Assembly (NCBI GenBank): GCA_029936705.1
Contig: JAPYSD010000024.1
Coordinates: forward strand, 1 to 17,610
Source of the DNA: Croceicoccus sp.
GTDB lineage: Bacteria; Pseudomonadota; Alphaproteobacteria; Sphingomonadales; Sphingomonadaceae
DNA: 17,610 nt
Direction: 5' to 3'
The translations under genes and the position numbers were made by a program. The notes below the pieces were generated by a model. It had not been told where the DNA came from, ran no database searches, and saw only the letters and a list, made by a program, of their open reading frames with translations. The first letter of the stretch is position 1. The number at the start of each line of letters is the position of its first letter. Below, piece by piece: positions 1 through 6,706 of the stretch.

Positions 1-2
1 GG

Positions 3-206
3 TCAGGAATCCATCATCAGCAGCAGCGCCCAGGTCAGCGCCAGCCCGGCAAAGAACAGCGGCCAGCTCCAGAAGAAGGACACGTCATAGACATGCGCTC
101 GGTGCACCGCCAGCGCGCCGCCCGTCGTTCCCCCGTTGCCCATGAAGAGCGAGAGGATCCAGCTCAGGAATATCCCGAAAGGAACGGCCTTGAGGAAAGA
201 GAGCAT
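3..206 (-). CDS. small two-helix membrane protein, unknown function
   Basis: This short protein of 67 residues (from the ATG) is mostly hydrophobic. It has one apolar stretch near residues 6-21 and a second, Trp- and Leu-rich one near residues 44-63, joined by a Gly/Thr-rich turn (GNGGTTGGA), so it should be a two-helix inner-membrane protein. I do not recognise a family and assign no function. I chose the ATG at 206 because a GTGGGGACA stretch just upstream could serve as a ribosome binding site. A GTG at 215 in the same frame would add three residues and has no visible site. It lies on the same strand as the prs-hisN-cyclotransferase run, 89 bases downstream, so it may be cotranscribed. The stop codon is inside the window, so the gene is complete. 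Confidence 0.6.
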   Translation of the reverse strand: MLSFLKAVPFGIFLSWILSLFMGNGGTTGGALAVHRAHVYDVSFFWSWPLFFAGLALTWALLLMMDS

Positions 207-295
207 TGTCCCCACTCGCGCTGAAAATGCATGAAACTGTGCTCAGTCGCGTCGCAGCCTGCCATCGGGCGGTAAATATTTCGCTAAATGACGGC

Positions 296-757
296 TCACG
301 CCGCGCCGAAAGCCGCCACGCGGTGCCGCGCCAGCCAGTCGCCGAAGTCGCCGCCGGCGATCGGCCGCGCGGCTGGCGGCAGCGATTCGGTCCAGCGGTA
401 GCACCATGCGCGCAGCCGACCGCCCGGCACGCGCGCCCAGATCGCCTCGCGCCGATAATTGCGGCCTTCGTACGAATCGAGAATGCGCCAGTCGGCCGGT
501 GAGAGGCGCGCGTCGAACACCATGCCGCGTGCACGCCGGTGATCGGGGGCGGGCAGCAGCGCCGGATAATATCCGCCCGCTGCCTGGATCGCGACCAGCC
601 GCCCGCCGACGCTGGCATCCCGCTCCCGGCCCAGCCGCGGCATCAGCCAGCGGGCCATCGGCGTATCGGTCGCGGCCAGCAGGGTGCCGTAAAGAAAGAG
701 GCGGTCCGCGATGGCAGCGCTCCCCTTAGTGGTGGCAGGCCAGCGCCTCGATCGCAT
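296..757 (-). CDS. gamma-glutamylcyclotransferase-like (AIG2/GGCT fold) protein
   Basis: The hallmark YGTLL motif (residues 23-27 of the longest form) and the later LDSYEGRNYRRE block (94-104) fit the AIG2/GGCT fold. In that family the YGxL loop binds the gamma-glutamyl substrate, and a Glu, here probably E97 of the SYEG motif, is the catalytic acid. Members release 5-oxoproline from gamma-glutamyl amines or peptides; the exact substrate cannot be told from sequence. The length (138-153 residues) is usual. The start is uncertain. The only standard start upstream of the YGTLL motif is the ATG at 757, which overlaps hisN by 32 bases and whose GGAGG directly abuts the codon. An AAGGGGAG ribosome site just after the hisN stop instead points to an ATC codon at 712-710. 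Overlap or tight spacing with hisN argues for one transcript. Confidence 0.8.
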   Translation of the reverse strand: MRSRRWPATTKGSAAIADRLFLYGTLLAATDTPMARWLMPRLGRERDASVGGRLVAIQAAGGYYPALLPAPDHRRARGMVFDARLSPADWRILDSYEGRNYRREAIWARVPGGRLRAWCYRWTESLPPAARPIAGGDFGDWLARHRVAAFGAA

Positions 758-1508
758 CCTCCAGCCGCGCGCTGTCGCCCAAGGCCAGCACGTGGCCGTC
801 GCTGTCGGCGTTCAGCGGGTCGCCGTTCCAGTCGGTCATCATCCCGCCCGCGCCTTCGACCACCGGGATCAGCGCGGCATAGTCATGCAGCTTCAGCCCC
901 GCCTCGGCCACGATGTCGAGGTGTCCGCTGGCCAGCATGGCATAGTTGTAGCAGTCGCCGCCCATCACCATGCGCTTGTGATCGGTGCGCGCGGCCAGCG
1001 CCATGAAATGCTCGCCGTCGTGATCGTCGAAATAATGCGGGCCGGTGGTGGCCAGCGTCGCCTCGTCCAGCCGGGCACAGGGGCGGCAGCGCACCGCCGC
1101 GCCATTGAGCAGCGTCGGCAGGCCCGATCCGCCCACCCAGCGCTCGCCCGCGATCGGCTGGTCGATCACCCCGATCAGCGGCCAGCCATCGACCATCAGC
1201 GCGATCAAGGTGCCAAAGATCGCGCGTCCCGCCAGGAAACCGGCGGTCCCGTCGATGGGGTCCAGCACCCACTGGCGGCTGGCGCCCGGGCGCTCGCTGC
1301 CGAATTCCTCGCCGATGATGCCGTCGTCGGGCCGCTCGGCCGCCAGGATGGCGCGCATCGCCTGCTCCGCCTCGCGGTCGGCGATGGTCACGGGCGAGGC
1401 ATCCCCCTTGCGGTCGGTTTCCAGCGCGGTGCGGAAATGCGGACGGATCGCGGCGCCCGCCGCATCGGCCAGCCGCTGCGCCAGCGCGATATCGTCGGTC
1501 AGCTTCAT
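726..1508 (-). CDS. hisN: histidinol-phosphatase, inositol monophosphatase family
   Basis: This 260-residue protein belongs to the Mg2+-dependent inositol monophosphatase superfamily. Metal-binding motifs are visible in order: GEEFG (66-70), DPIDGT (83-88, with D83 and D86), GGDCYNY (183-189) and KLHDYAAL (206-213, D209 as the third metal Asp). The GDCYNYA...GHLDIVAEAGLKLHDYAA style resembles the HisN-type histidinol-phosphatases rather than the SuhB type. The predicted reaction is L-histidinol phosphate to L-histidinol plus phosphate in the cytosol. The ATG at 1508 shares its A with the prs stop (TGATG), so translation is probably coupled. A much longer open frame to 1766 exists but only shadows prs. 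Inositol-1-phosphate or 3'-phosphoadenosine phosphatase activity remains possible because the family is hard to split by sequence alone. Confidence 0.88.
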   Translation of the reverse strand: MKLTDDIALAQRLADAAGAAIRPHFRTALETDRKGDASPVTIADREAEQAMRAILAAERPDDGIIGEEFGSERPGASRQWVLDPIDGTAGFLAGRAIFGTLIALMVDGWPLIGVIDQPIAGERWVGGSGLPTLLNGAAVRCRPCARLDEATLATTGPHYFDDHDGEHFMALAARTDHKRMVMGGDCYNYAMLASGHLDIVAEAGLKLHDYAALIPVVEGAGGMMTDWNGDPLNADSDGHVLALGDSARLEDAIEALACHH

Positions 1509-2443
1509 CAGTCGAACAGCGAGCTGACGGAGCTTTCGTCCGCGATGCGGCGAATCGCCTCGCCGATCAGCGTCGCGATCGACAGGATGCGGATCGACCC
1601 GCTGTCGCGCGCCGCATCGGTTGCCTGGATCGTGTCGGTGATGACCAGCTCCTTCAGCACCGATTTCTCGACCCGCGCCACCGCCGCGCCCGACAGCACG
1701 CCATGCGTGATATAGGCGACCACGCTCTTCGCGCCCTCGTCCAGCAGCGCCTGCGCCGCGTTGCACAAGGTGCCGCCCGAATCGATGATGTCGTCGATCA
1801 GGATGCAGTGCCGCCCCTGCACTTCGCCGATGATGTTCATGACCTCGGACTCGCCGGGGCGATCGCGGCGCTTGTCGACGATGGCCAGCGGCGCATTGTC
1901 CAGCCGCTTGGCCAGCGCCCGCGCGCGGACCACGCCGCCGACGTCGGGCGAGACGACCATCAGGTCCTGGTCGCCATAGCGCGCCTGGATATCGGCGGCC
2001 ATCGCCGGGGCGGCATAGAGGTTGTCGGTGGGAATATCGAAAAAGCCCTGGATCTGCCCCGCATGCAGGTCGACCGCCAGCACGCGGTCGGCGCCCGCCT
2101 CGGTAATCAGGTTGGCGACCAGCTTGGCCGAGATCGGCGTGCGCGGCCCCGGCTTCCGGTCCTGCCGGGCATAGCCGAAATAGGGCACCACCGCGGTGAT
2201 CCGCTTGGCCGAAGCGCGCTTCAGCGCGTCGATGCCGATGAGCAGTTCCATCAGGTTGTCGTTGGCGGGAAAGCTGGTGGACTGGACGATGAACACGTCC
2301 TCGCCGCGCACGTTCTCGTGGATCTCGATGAAGATCTCCTCGTCGGCGAAGCGGCGCACGCTGGCGTCGGTCATCGGCACTTCGAGATAGCCGGCGATGG
2401 CGCGGGCGAGCGGCAGGTTGGCATTGCCGGACATGATCTTCAT
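1508..2443 (-). CDS. prs: ribose-phosphate pyrophosphokinase (PRPP synthetase)
   Basis: Prs converts ribose 5-phosphate and ATP to 5-phosphoribosyl-1-pyrophosphate (PRPP), used for purine, pyrimidine, NAD, tryptophan and histidine synthesis. The 311 residues match the usual length of class I enzymes. Visible blocks are the FADEEIFIEIHENVRGEDV N-terminal region (32-50), VPYFGYARQDRK (86-97) with the flexible-loop region, the DLHAGQIQGFFD metal and ribose site (125-136), KRRDRPGESEV (191-201) and the PRPP-binding loop ILIDDIIDSGGT (214-225). A GAGGA ribosome site lies nine bases before the ATG. It leads a minus-strand run with hisN and the cyclotransferase-like gene. A divergent small gene begins 155 bases away, and the spacer between them probably holds the promoter. 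Confidence 0.97.
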   Translation of the reverse strand: MKIMSGNANLPLARAIAGYLEVPMTDASVRRFADEEIFIEIHENVRGEDVFIVQSTSFPANDNLMELLIGIDALKRASAKRITAVVPYFGYARQDRKPGPRTPISAKLVANLITEAGADRVLAVDLHAGQIQGFFDIPTDNLYAAPAMAADIQARYGDQDLMVVSPDVGGVVRARALAKRLDNAPLAIVDKRRDRPGESEVMNIIGEVQGRHCILIDDIIDSGGTLCNAAQALLDEGAKSVVAYITHGVLSGAAVARVEKSVLKELVITDTIQATDAARDSGSIRILSIATLIGEAIRRIADESSVSSLFD

Positions 2444-2598
2444 TCGTCGGTCCTCGAAACGGCTTGCGGTGCGTATCTGTTTTCTGGGAGGGCGAAAGCC
2501 TTGCCGGCCTCCGCGTGCCTCACCTGCGGCCTTAACGGGGCGCCACGTGATTGCAACATTGGCGCGGGCGCGCGGCGTGGATTAGGGTTCTTTGCGTC

Positions 2599-2859
2599 AT
2601 GTTCTGGTTGCTCATCGGTGCCGCCGTGCTGTTCCTGCTGCTGCGCCTGTGGGCGGGGCCGGTGCCGCCGCGCCCGGCCGATTCGCACCAGCAAGCCATC
2701 GATGGCGAACCCGAACCGGCGGACGACGATCCGCTGTGGACGCCCGAGGCACTGCAGAAATACGGCACGCCCGAAATGGCAGAGCAGCTTTACGAACAAG
2801 GCCGCGCAGACGAACTGCGCGGCCTTGGCTATCGCGGGGATCTTCCGCCCGAAGAGTGA
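2599..2859 (+). CDS. small membrane-anchored protein, unknown function
   Basis: The reading frame predicts 86 residues. There is a single N-terminal transmembrane segment (about residues 2-17, rich in Leu, Ile and Ala), a Pro-rich linker, then a charged tail with LWTPEALQKYGTPEMAEQLY and a short GLGYRGDLPPEE end. Codon third positions are GC-rich, as in neighbouring real genes. I do not recognise the family. The ATG at 2599 puts the hydrophobic stretch at the very N-terminus; the frame stays open upstream to a TTG at 2551, but that adds an Arg-rich leader without a ribosome site. It converges on glpX with a six-base gap and no hairpin between them. Confidence 0.6.
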   Translation: MFWLLIGAAVLFLLLRLWAGPVPPRPADSHQQAIDGEPEPADDDPLWTPEALQKYGTPEMAEQLYEQGRADELRGLGYRGDLPPEE

Positions 2860-2865
2860 ACCGGG

Positions 2866-3843
2866 TCAGACGGGTTCGTGCTGATGCTCGCCCTTGATCC
2901 AGCGCACCGTGCGGGACGAAGCGCGCATCACCACCGAATCGGTGGTCATCCGCCCGCCCTTCAGATGCTTCACGCCCGCCAGCAGCGAACCGTCGGTCAC
3001 GCCGGTCGCGGCAAAGATGCAATCGCCCTTGGCCAGGTCGCGCAGGCTGTAGATCTTGTCGAGGTCCTCGATCCCCCACTTGCGGGCGCGGGCGCGTTCG
3101 TCGTCGTTGCGGAACAGCAGCTTGCCCTGGAACTGGCCGCCCACGCAGCGCAGCGCGGCACAGGCCAGCACGCCCTCGGGTGCGCCGCCCGAACCCATGT
3201 AGATGTCGATGGTGGTGTCGGGATTGGTGGTCGCGATCACGCCCGCCACGTCGCCGTCGCCGATCAGCACCACGCCGCAGCCCAGCTCGCGCAGTTCGGC
3301 GATCATCTTTTCGTGGCGCGGACGGTCGAGCACGCACACGATGATTTCCGACGGCTCGACGCCCTTGGCGGCGGCGACGGCCTTCACGTTCTCGGTCGGG
3401 CTCTTGGTCAGGTCGATCACGCCCTCGGGATAGCCGGGGCCGACCGCGATCTTCTCCATGTAGACGTCGGGCGCGTTCAGCAGGCAGCCTTCCTCGGCCG
3501 CGGCCAGCACGGCCAGCGCGTTGGGTCCGGCCTTGGCGGTGATGGTGGTGCCTTCCAGCGGGTCGAGCGCGATGTCGATCTTGGGCCCCTTGCCCGGCGC
3601 GCCGCCGACCTTCTCGCCGATGTAGAGCATCGGCGCCTCGTCGCGCTCACCCTCGCCGATCACGACGGTGCCGTCCATGTAGAGCTCGTCGAACGCCTTG
3701 CGCATCGCCTCGACGGCAGCGGCGTCGGCGGCCTTCTCGTCGCCGCGGCCGACCAGGTAGGATGCGGCGATGGCCGCCGCTTCGGTCACGCGGACCATCT
3801 CGAGGACAAGTACGCGGTCGAGGACGTCACTGGGTAGCGGCAC
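2866..3843 (-). CDS. glpX: class II fructose-1,6-bisphosphatase
   Basis: GlpX hydrolyses fructose 1,6-bisphosphate to fructose 6-phosphate in gluconeogenesis; some bacterial relatives also act on sedoheptulose 1,7-bisphosphate. The 325 residues match the family. Metal ligands known in E. coli GlpX have counterparts here: D40 in the KAAD motif (E. coli D33), E64 in GEGERDEAPMLYIGE (E57), and D94, E97 and T99 in DPLEGTT. The GSGGAPEGV glycine loop is also present. The start is a GTG preceded by AAAGGA nine bases upstream, which is a good ribosome site. It follows hom on the same strand after 120 bases and may share its transcript. The enzyme is probably used to supply hexose phosphates from C3 and C4 carbon. 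Confidence 0.95.
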   Translation of the reverse strand: MPLPSDVLDRVLVLEMVRVTEAAAIAASYLVGRGDEKAADAAAVEAMRKAFDELYMDGTVVIGEGERDEAPMLYIGEKVGGAPGKGPKIDIALDPLEGTTITAKAGPNALAVLAAAEEGCLLNAPDVYMEKIAVGPGYPEGVIDLTKSPTENVKAVAAAKGVEPSEIIVCVLDRPRHEKMIAELRELGCGVVLIGDGDVAGVIATTNPDTTIDIYMGSGGAPEGVLACAALRCVGGQFQGKLLFRNDDERARARKWGIEDLDKIYSLRDLAKGDCIFAATGVTDGSLLAGVKHLKGGRMTTDSVVMRASSRTVRWIKGEHQHEPV

Positions 3844-3864
3844 GGAGGCAATTCCTTTCGAATA

Positions 3865-3924
3865 TCAGGCCATGGCGAGGTAACCGAGCGGCACCCCCTT
3901 GTCGAGTTCGCGCACCGCGAGCAT
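3865..3924 (-). other. possible 19-codon reading frame in the hom-glpX spacer
   Basis: In the 120-base spacer between hom and glpX, an ATG at 3924 opens a 19-codon frame ending in TGA at 3865-3867. The predicted peptide is MLAVRELDKGVPLGYLAMA. Most of its codons end in G or C, as in the true genes around it, and it lies on the same strand. No clear ribosome site precedes the ATG, and an in-frame TAA lies five codons upstream. It could be a tiny coding gene, a remnant of a lost coding segment, or chance in GC-rich DNA. It resembles no peptide I know. Confidence 0.2.
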
Positions 3925-3963
3925 CGGGATTGCCGCTTAGTGGCTAAAGGCCGCCATGCCCCC

Positions 3964-5334
3964 CTATTGTTTCAGGATGTGCATCACCAGCGGCGCGGCG
4001 GTCATGCTTTCCAGCCCGGCCAGCAGGTCCAGCGCCTTTTCCACCGCGGCCTCCTCGCCCTCGTGCGTGACCATCGAGACCAGCACCGACCCGTCGACGC
4101 CGCCGGTATATTCGCTGCCCATCTGGATCAGGCTCTCGATCGAGACGCCCGCGTCGCGCATCGCGGCGGTGATCTCGGCCAGCACGCCGGGGCGGTCCTT
4201 GACCAGGAAGCGCAGATAGGCCTTGCCCGTGCGGTGCCCGGTTTCGGCGGGCATGGTCCGGTCCAGCTCGGCCACGGGGATCGAGAAGGGCGGATCGATC
4301 TCGCCCTCGCTGTCCCAGTACCGTGCGATGTCGATGATGTCGGCGACCACCGCGCTGGCGGTCGGCCCGTCGCCCGCACCTGCGCCCTGGAACAGCAGCA
4401 TGCCCGAGAAATTGCCCTCGGCCACCACCGCGTTGGTCGGGCCGTCGACATGGGCGAGCGGGTGGTTCTTGGGCACCAGGTAGGGATGGACGCGCTGGAA
4501 AAGCCGGGTCGTGCCGTCCGCGCCGGTCTCGACATTGGCCATGCCCAGCAGGCGGATGACATAGCCCAGCGAATCGGCCTGCGCGATATCGGCGGCCAGG
4601 ATGCGGCGGATGCCGTCCGCTCCCACGCTGGTGAAGTCCAGCTCGGTGCCGAACGCGATGCTGGCCAGGATCGACAGCTTGTGCGCCGCGTCGATCCCGT
4701 CGATGTCGAAGGTCGGGTCCGCCTCGGCATAGCCCATGGCCTGCGCCTCGCCCAGCACGTCGGCGAAATCGGCGCCCGTGTCCTCCATGGTCGACAGGAT
4801 GTAGTTCGAGGTGCCGTTGAGGATGCCGTAGACGCGTTCGATCGCATTGGCCGCCGCTCCTTCGCGCAGGCCCTTGACGATGGGGATACCGCCCGCGACC
4901 GCCGCCTCGAACTTCAGCGCGTGGCCCGCGGCCTCCGCCTCGCGCGCAAGGCCCAGCCCGTGATGCGCGATCATCGCCTTGTTGGCGGTGACGAAGCTCT
5001 TGCCATTGGCGATCGCGTTGCGCGCTAGCGTCAGCGCCGGGCCGTCGGACCCGCCGACCAGCTCGACCACCACGTCGACGTCGGGCCGGGTCGCCATCGC
5101 GCCCATGTCGTCTTCCCAGTCATAGCGCGAGATGTCGACGCCGCGATCTTTCGACCGGTCGCGCGCCGACACCGCCACGATCTCGATCTCGCGTCCCGCG
5201 CGGCGGGCCAGCAGTTCGCGATTGGTCTCGATCAGCCGAATGACGCCCGCGCCCACCGTGCCAAGCCCGGCAAGGGCGATGCGAAGGGGATCGGGCTGCG
5301 GACGGGACGGATCGGACACGCGAATGGGCTCCAT
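3964..5334 (-). CDS. hom: homoserine dehydrogenase with C-terminal ACT domain
   Basis: This enzyme reduces aspartate 4-semialdehyde to homoserine with NAD(P)H, the branch point to threonine, methionine and isoleucine. The order seen is a Rossmann GLGTVG loop (23-28), a TANKA block (117-121), NGTSNYIL (173-180), and the family signature ADPTFDIDGIDAAHKL (205-220) with K219 in the catalytic site. A C-terminal ACT domain begins near residue 372 (RFLVKDRPGVLAEIT), which in this family mediates allosteric control, usually by threonine. The 456 residues are longer than the minimal monofunctional form because of that domain. The ATG at 5334 has no clear ribosome site; a GTG at 5319, preceded by GGAG, is an alternative start. 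It is followed by glpX on the same strand. Confidence 0.95.
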   Translation of the reverse strand: MEPIRVSDPSRPQPDPLRIALAGLGTVGAGVIRLIETNRELLARRAGREIEIVAVSARDRSKDRGVDISRYDWEDDMGAMATRPDVDVVVELVGGSDGPALTLARNAIANGKSFVTANKAMIAHHGLGLAREAEAAGHALKFEAAVAGGIPIVKGLREGAAANAIERVYGILNGTSNYILSTMEDTGADFADVLGEAQAMGYAEADPTFDIDGIDAAHKLSILASIAFGTELDFTSVGADGIRRILAADIAQADSLGYVIRLLGMANVETGADGTTRLFQRVHPYLVPKNHPLAHVDGPTNAVVAEGNFSGMLLFQGAGAGDGPTASAVVADIIDIARYWDSEGEIDPPFSIPVAELDRTMPAETGHRTGKAYLRFLVKDRPGVLAEITAAMRDAGVSIESLIQMGSEYTGGVDGSVLVSMVTHEGEEAAVEKALDLLAGLESMTAAPLVMHILKQ

Positions 5335-5463
5335 GCTTGGACGTCAGGGTCGAAAAGGAGCGTGGCGGTTAGGCGACTGGCACGCACTTGGCCAGAGGCG
5401 CGTTACAAAAAACGCCCCCGGCCGGTACGAATTGTGCGCCTGGCAGCGTGCTGCCGAAACGCG

Positions 5464-6327
5464 TCAGAATTCGCGCTTGCGCTCGCAGGGACCCAGTTGC
5501 TCGATCACCACCGCGTAATCGGCAGAGGCCTGCTGGCGCAGGCGCGGGTCGCTGGCCAGCTGCGCTTCTGCCGGCAGCGTGGCGGGCAGCGCGCAAGCCA
5601 GCCGGTACCATTCCAGCGTGCCGGGCCGCGGCGGGCGGGCGTCGATCTGCACCAGCTCGCCGGTCGACAGGCCCCATACCGGCGGCTGCCCCGGCGCGCG
5701 CACCACCGCGATGGATGCAGGCGATCCATCCTCGGTCTTGAGGAAGATCTGCGTCTCGCCCTCGCCCGCCAGATTGCCCGGCGTGTGCAGCGCATCGCGC
5801 ACGCCGGTCACGACGGGCGCGGCGTCGGGCGACAGCTTCTCGGCCAGCAGGCTGCGCAGCGACGTCGTGTTGACCGCCGCGACGGGGACCTGCGCATCGG
5901 GCGCGACCAGCTGGATCTCGTCGCTGCTGCCCGGGACCGGGCGCGCGAACAGGACAACAGTCTCGCCCTTGAGCTTGGGCACCTTGCCCTTGGCGGTCAG
6001 CTTGACGTCGGCCAGGTATTTCAGCTTCTCGCCCACGGGCGAGGTGCCGGCCAGCAGGCTCTTGGTCTCCGCCTCGACATAGATGCGCGCCCAGCCCGGC
6101 CGCACCGGCCCGGTGCGAGCAGGGTCGATCCTGCTCGTCCGGCGCACCTCTGCCGTGATCGCCAGCGGCGCATCCAGCGCCAGGTCTGCCAGGTCGGCGT
6201 ACGAGATCGACGATTCGCCGGGGGCGGTCTGCGCCCCTGCCGGCACGGCGACGGCAAGCGAAATGCCGGAAATGACAGTCGCGATTGTGGATAAGGCACG
6301 GCGGTCTGGACGATTGGAATTACGCAA
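5464..6327 (-). CDS. predicted exported protein, unknown function
   Basis: From a TTG start the protein has 287 residues and begins with a typical Sec signal peptide. It has a basic N-region (RNSNRPDRR), a hydrophobic core (about 12-28) and an AGA-Q type cleavage site near residue 32. The mature part has no motif I can name. It opens with SSISYADLADLALDAP and ends in two Cys-containing blocks (LACALPATLPAE and LGPCERKREF) that could form a periplasmic disulfide. I recall similar uncharacterised proteins in sphingomonads but cannot verify this. The TTG is chosen because AGAGGGGG lies seven bases upstream and the frame then starts directly with the signal peptide; an upstream ATG at 6375 lacks a ribosome site. 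The gene is divergent from the tonB operon. Confidence 0.7.
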   Translation of the reverse strand: MRNSNRPDRRALSTIATVISGISLAVAVPAGAQTAPGESSISYADLADLALDAPLAITAEVRRTSRIDPARTGPVRPGWARIYVEAETKSLLAGTSPVGEKLKYLADVKLTAKGKVPKLKGETVVLFARPVPGSSDEIQLVAPDAQVPVAAVNTTSLRSLLAEKLSPDAAPVVTGVRDALHTPGNLAGEGETQIFLKTEDGSPASIAVVRAPGQPPVWGLSTGELVQIDARPPRPGTLEWYRLACALPATLPAEAQLASDPRLRQQASADYAVVIEQLGPCERKREF

Positions 6328-6334
6328 CGGAAGG

Positions 6335-6342
6335 CCCCCTCT
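6335..6342 (-). promoter_or_regulatory. ribosome binding site deciding a TTG start
   Basis: On the minus strand AGAGGGGG lies seven bases before the TTG at 6327-6325. It is the only good Shine-Dalgarno match near the signal peptide of the exported protein and supports the unusual start codon. Confidence 0.55.
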
Positions 6343-6348
6343 GGGTGG

Positions 6349-6354
6349 AGTATA
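6349..6354 (-). promoter_or_regulatory. candidate -10 element for the exported-protein gene
   Basis: The minus strand reads TATACT at the edge of an alternating TA run (6351-6360), the most AT-rich spot near this gene. No good -35 hexamer is seen at the right distance, and a TSS here would leave a very short leader. A shifted TATATA within the same run is equally possible. Confidence 0.25.
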
Positions 6355-6616
6355 TATATAGAATATCGCGCGCATGAGCGCGGGCGCGAAGGACGCATCG
6401 AACCATACAAACGACCAAGGTAGTGAATCGCTCCTTAATCGACAAAGCATTTGCGCACCCCCCTGTTCGGCGTTAAACCCCTGGAACGAACGGCTTGGCG
6501 ACAGATCGGGCCGCAATAATCTTGCGCAGGTTCAACGGTTGGCGCACCCTTAAGGGGTAATTCGGCCGGCAGCTTGCGCCCGGTTCTACCGGCAGGGCAG
6601 GAAACGTGGTTTGTAG

Positions 6617-6633
6617 GTGGTGCCCGGCACCAC
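6617..6633. repeat. inverted repeat upstream of tonB
   Basis: GTGGTGC and GCACCAC form a perfect 7-bp stem around a three-base loop, about 75 bases before the tonB start and upstream of its candidate promoter. It could be an operator or just a structural element. It is not followed by a T run, so it is not a terminator. Confidence 0.4.
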
Positions 6634-6661
6634 AGCCGGACCATTTGTTGAGGGCAGGCTT

Positions 6662-6690
6662 TTGCAGGCCTGCTTGCGCGTGCTTTTAAT
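6662..6690 (+). promoter_or_regulatory. candidate promoter of the tonB-exbB-exbD1-exbD2 operon
   Basis: TTGCAG (6662-6667) and TTTAAT (6685-6690) are separated by exactly 17 bases and resemble a sigma-70 pair. The spacer contains the palindrome GCAGGCCTGC (6664-6673 overlaps the -35), a possible operator. A start near 6697 would leave only about ten bases of leader before the tonB ATG, so transcription could also begin further upstream. Confidence 0.35.
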
Positions 6691-6706
6691 GGAGTGGGTT
6701 ATTTGA

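Larger units (their letters stand above)
6328..6706. other. divergent intergenic control region, exported-protein gene / tonB operon
   Basis: No convincing gene is visible in these 379 bases. The left part is an AT-rich patch (TA alternation at 6351-6360) next to the exported-protein start. The right part carries a 7-bp hairpin (6617-6633), a smaller 5-bp hairpin (6580-6592, CCGGT/ACCGG) and a promoter-like pair before tonB. A perfect 10-bp palindrome, GCAGGCCTGC (6664-6673), sits inside that promoter. Short minus-strand reading frames here (around 6435-6786) have no gene-like features. I do not see a clear Fur-type AT-rich operator. Confidence 0.6.

Noticed and set aside
1509..1766. N-terminal extension of hisN back to 1766
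   Set aside because: The extension lies inside prs in another frame, is Arg/Gly-rich, and the TGATG junction gives a natural start at 1508.
3940..5028. Long plus-strand frame of 362 codons opposite hom
   Set aside because: It is the antisense shadow of hom, rich in His, Arg and Asp as expected for reverse frames in high-GC DNA; hom has all family motifs.
5400..5450. Possible terminator after the exported-protein gene (GGGGGCG then six T on the minus strand)
   Set aside because: I could not draw a good stem directly before the T run; only a short GCGTT/AACGC hairpin and a CCGGCCGG palindrome are present.
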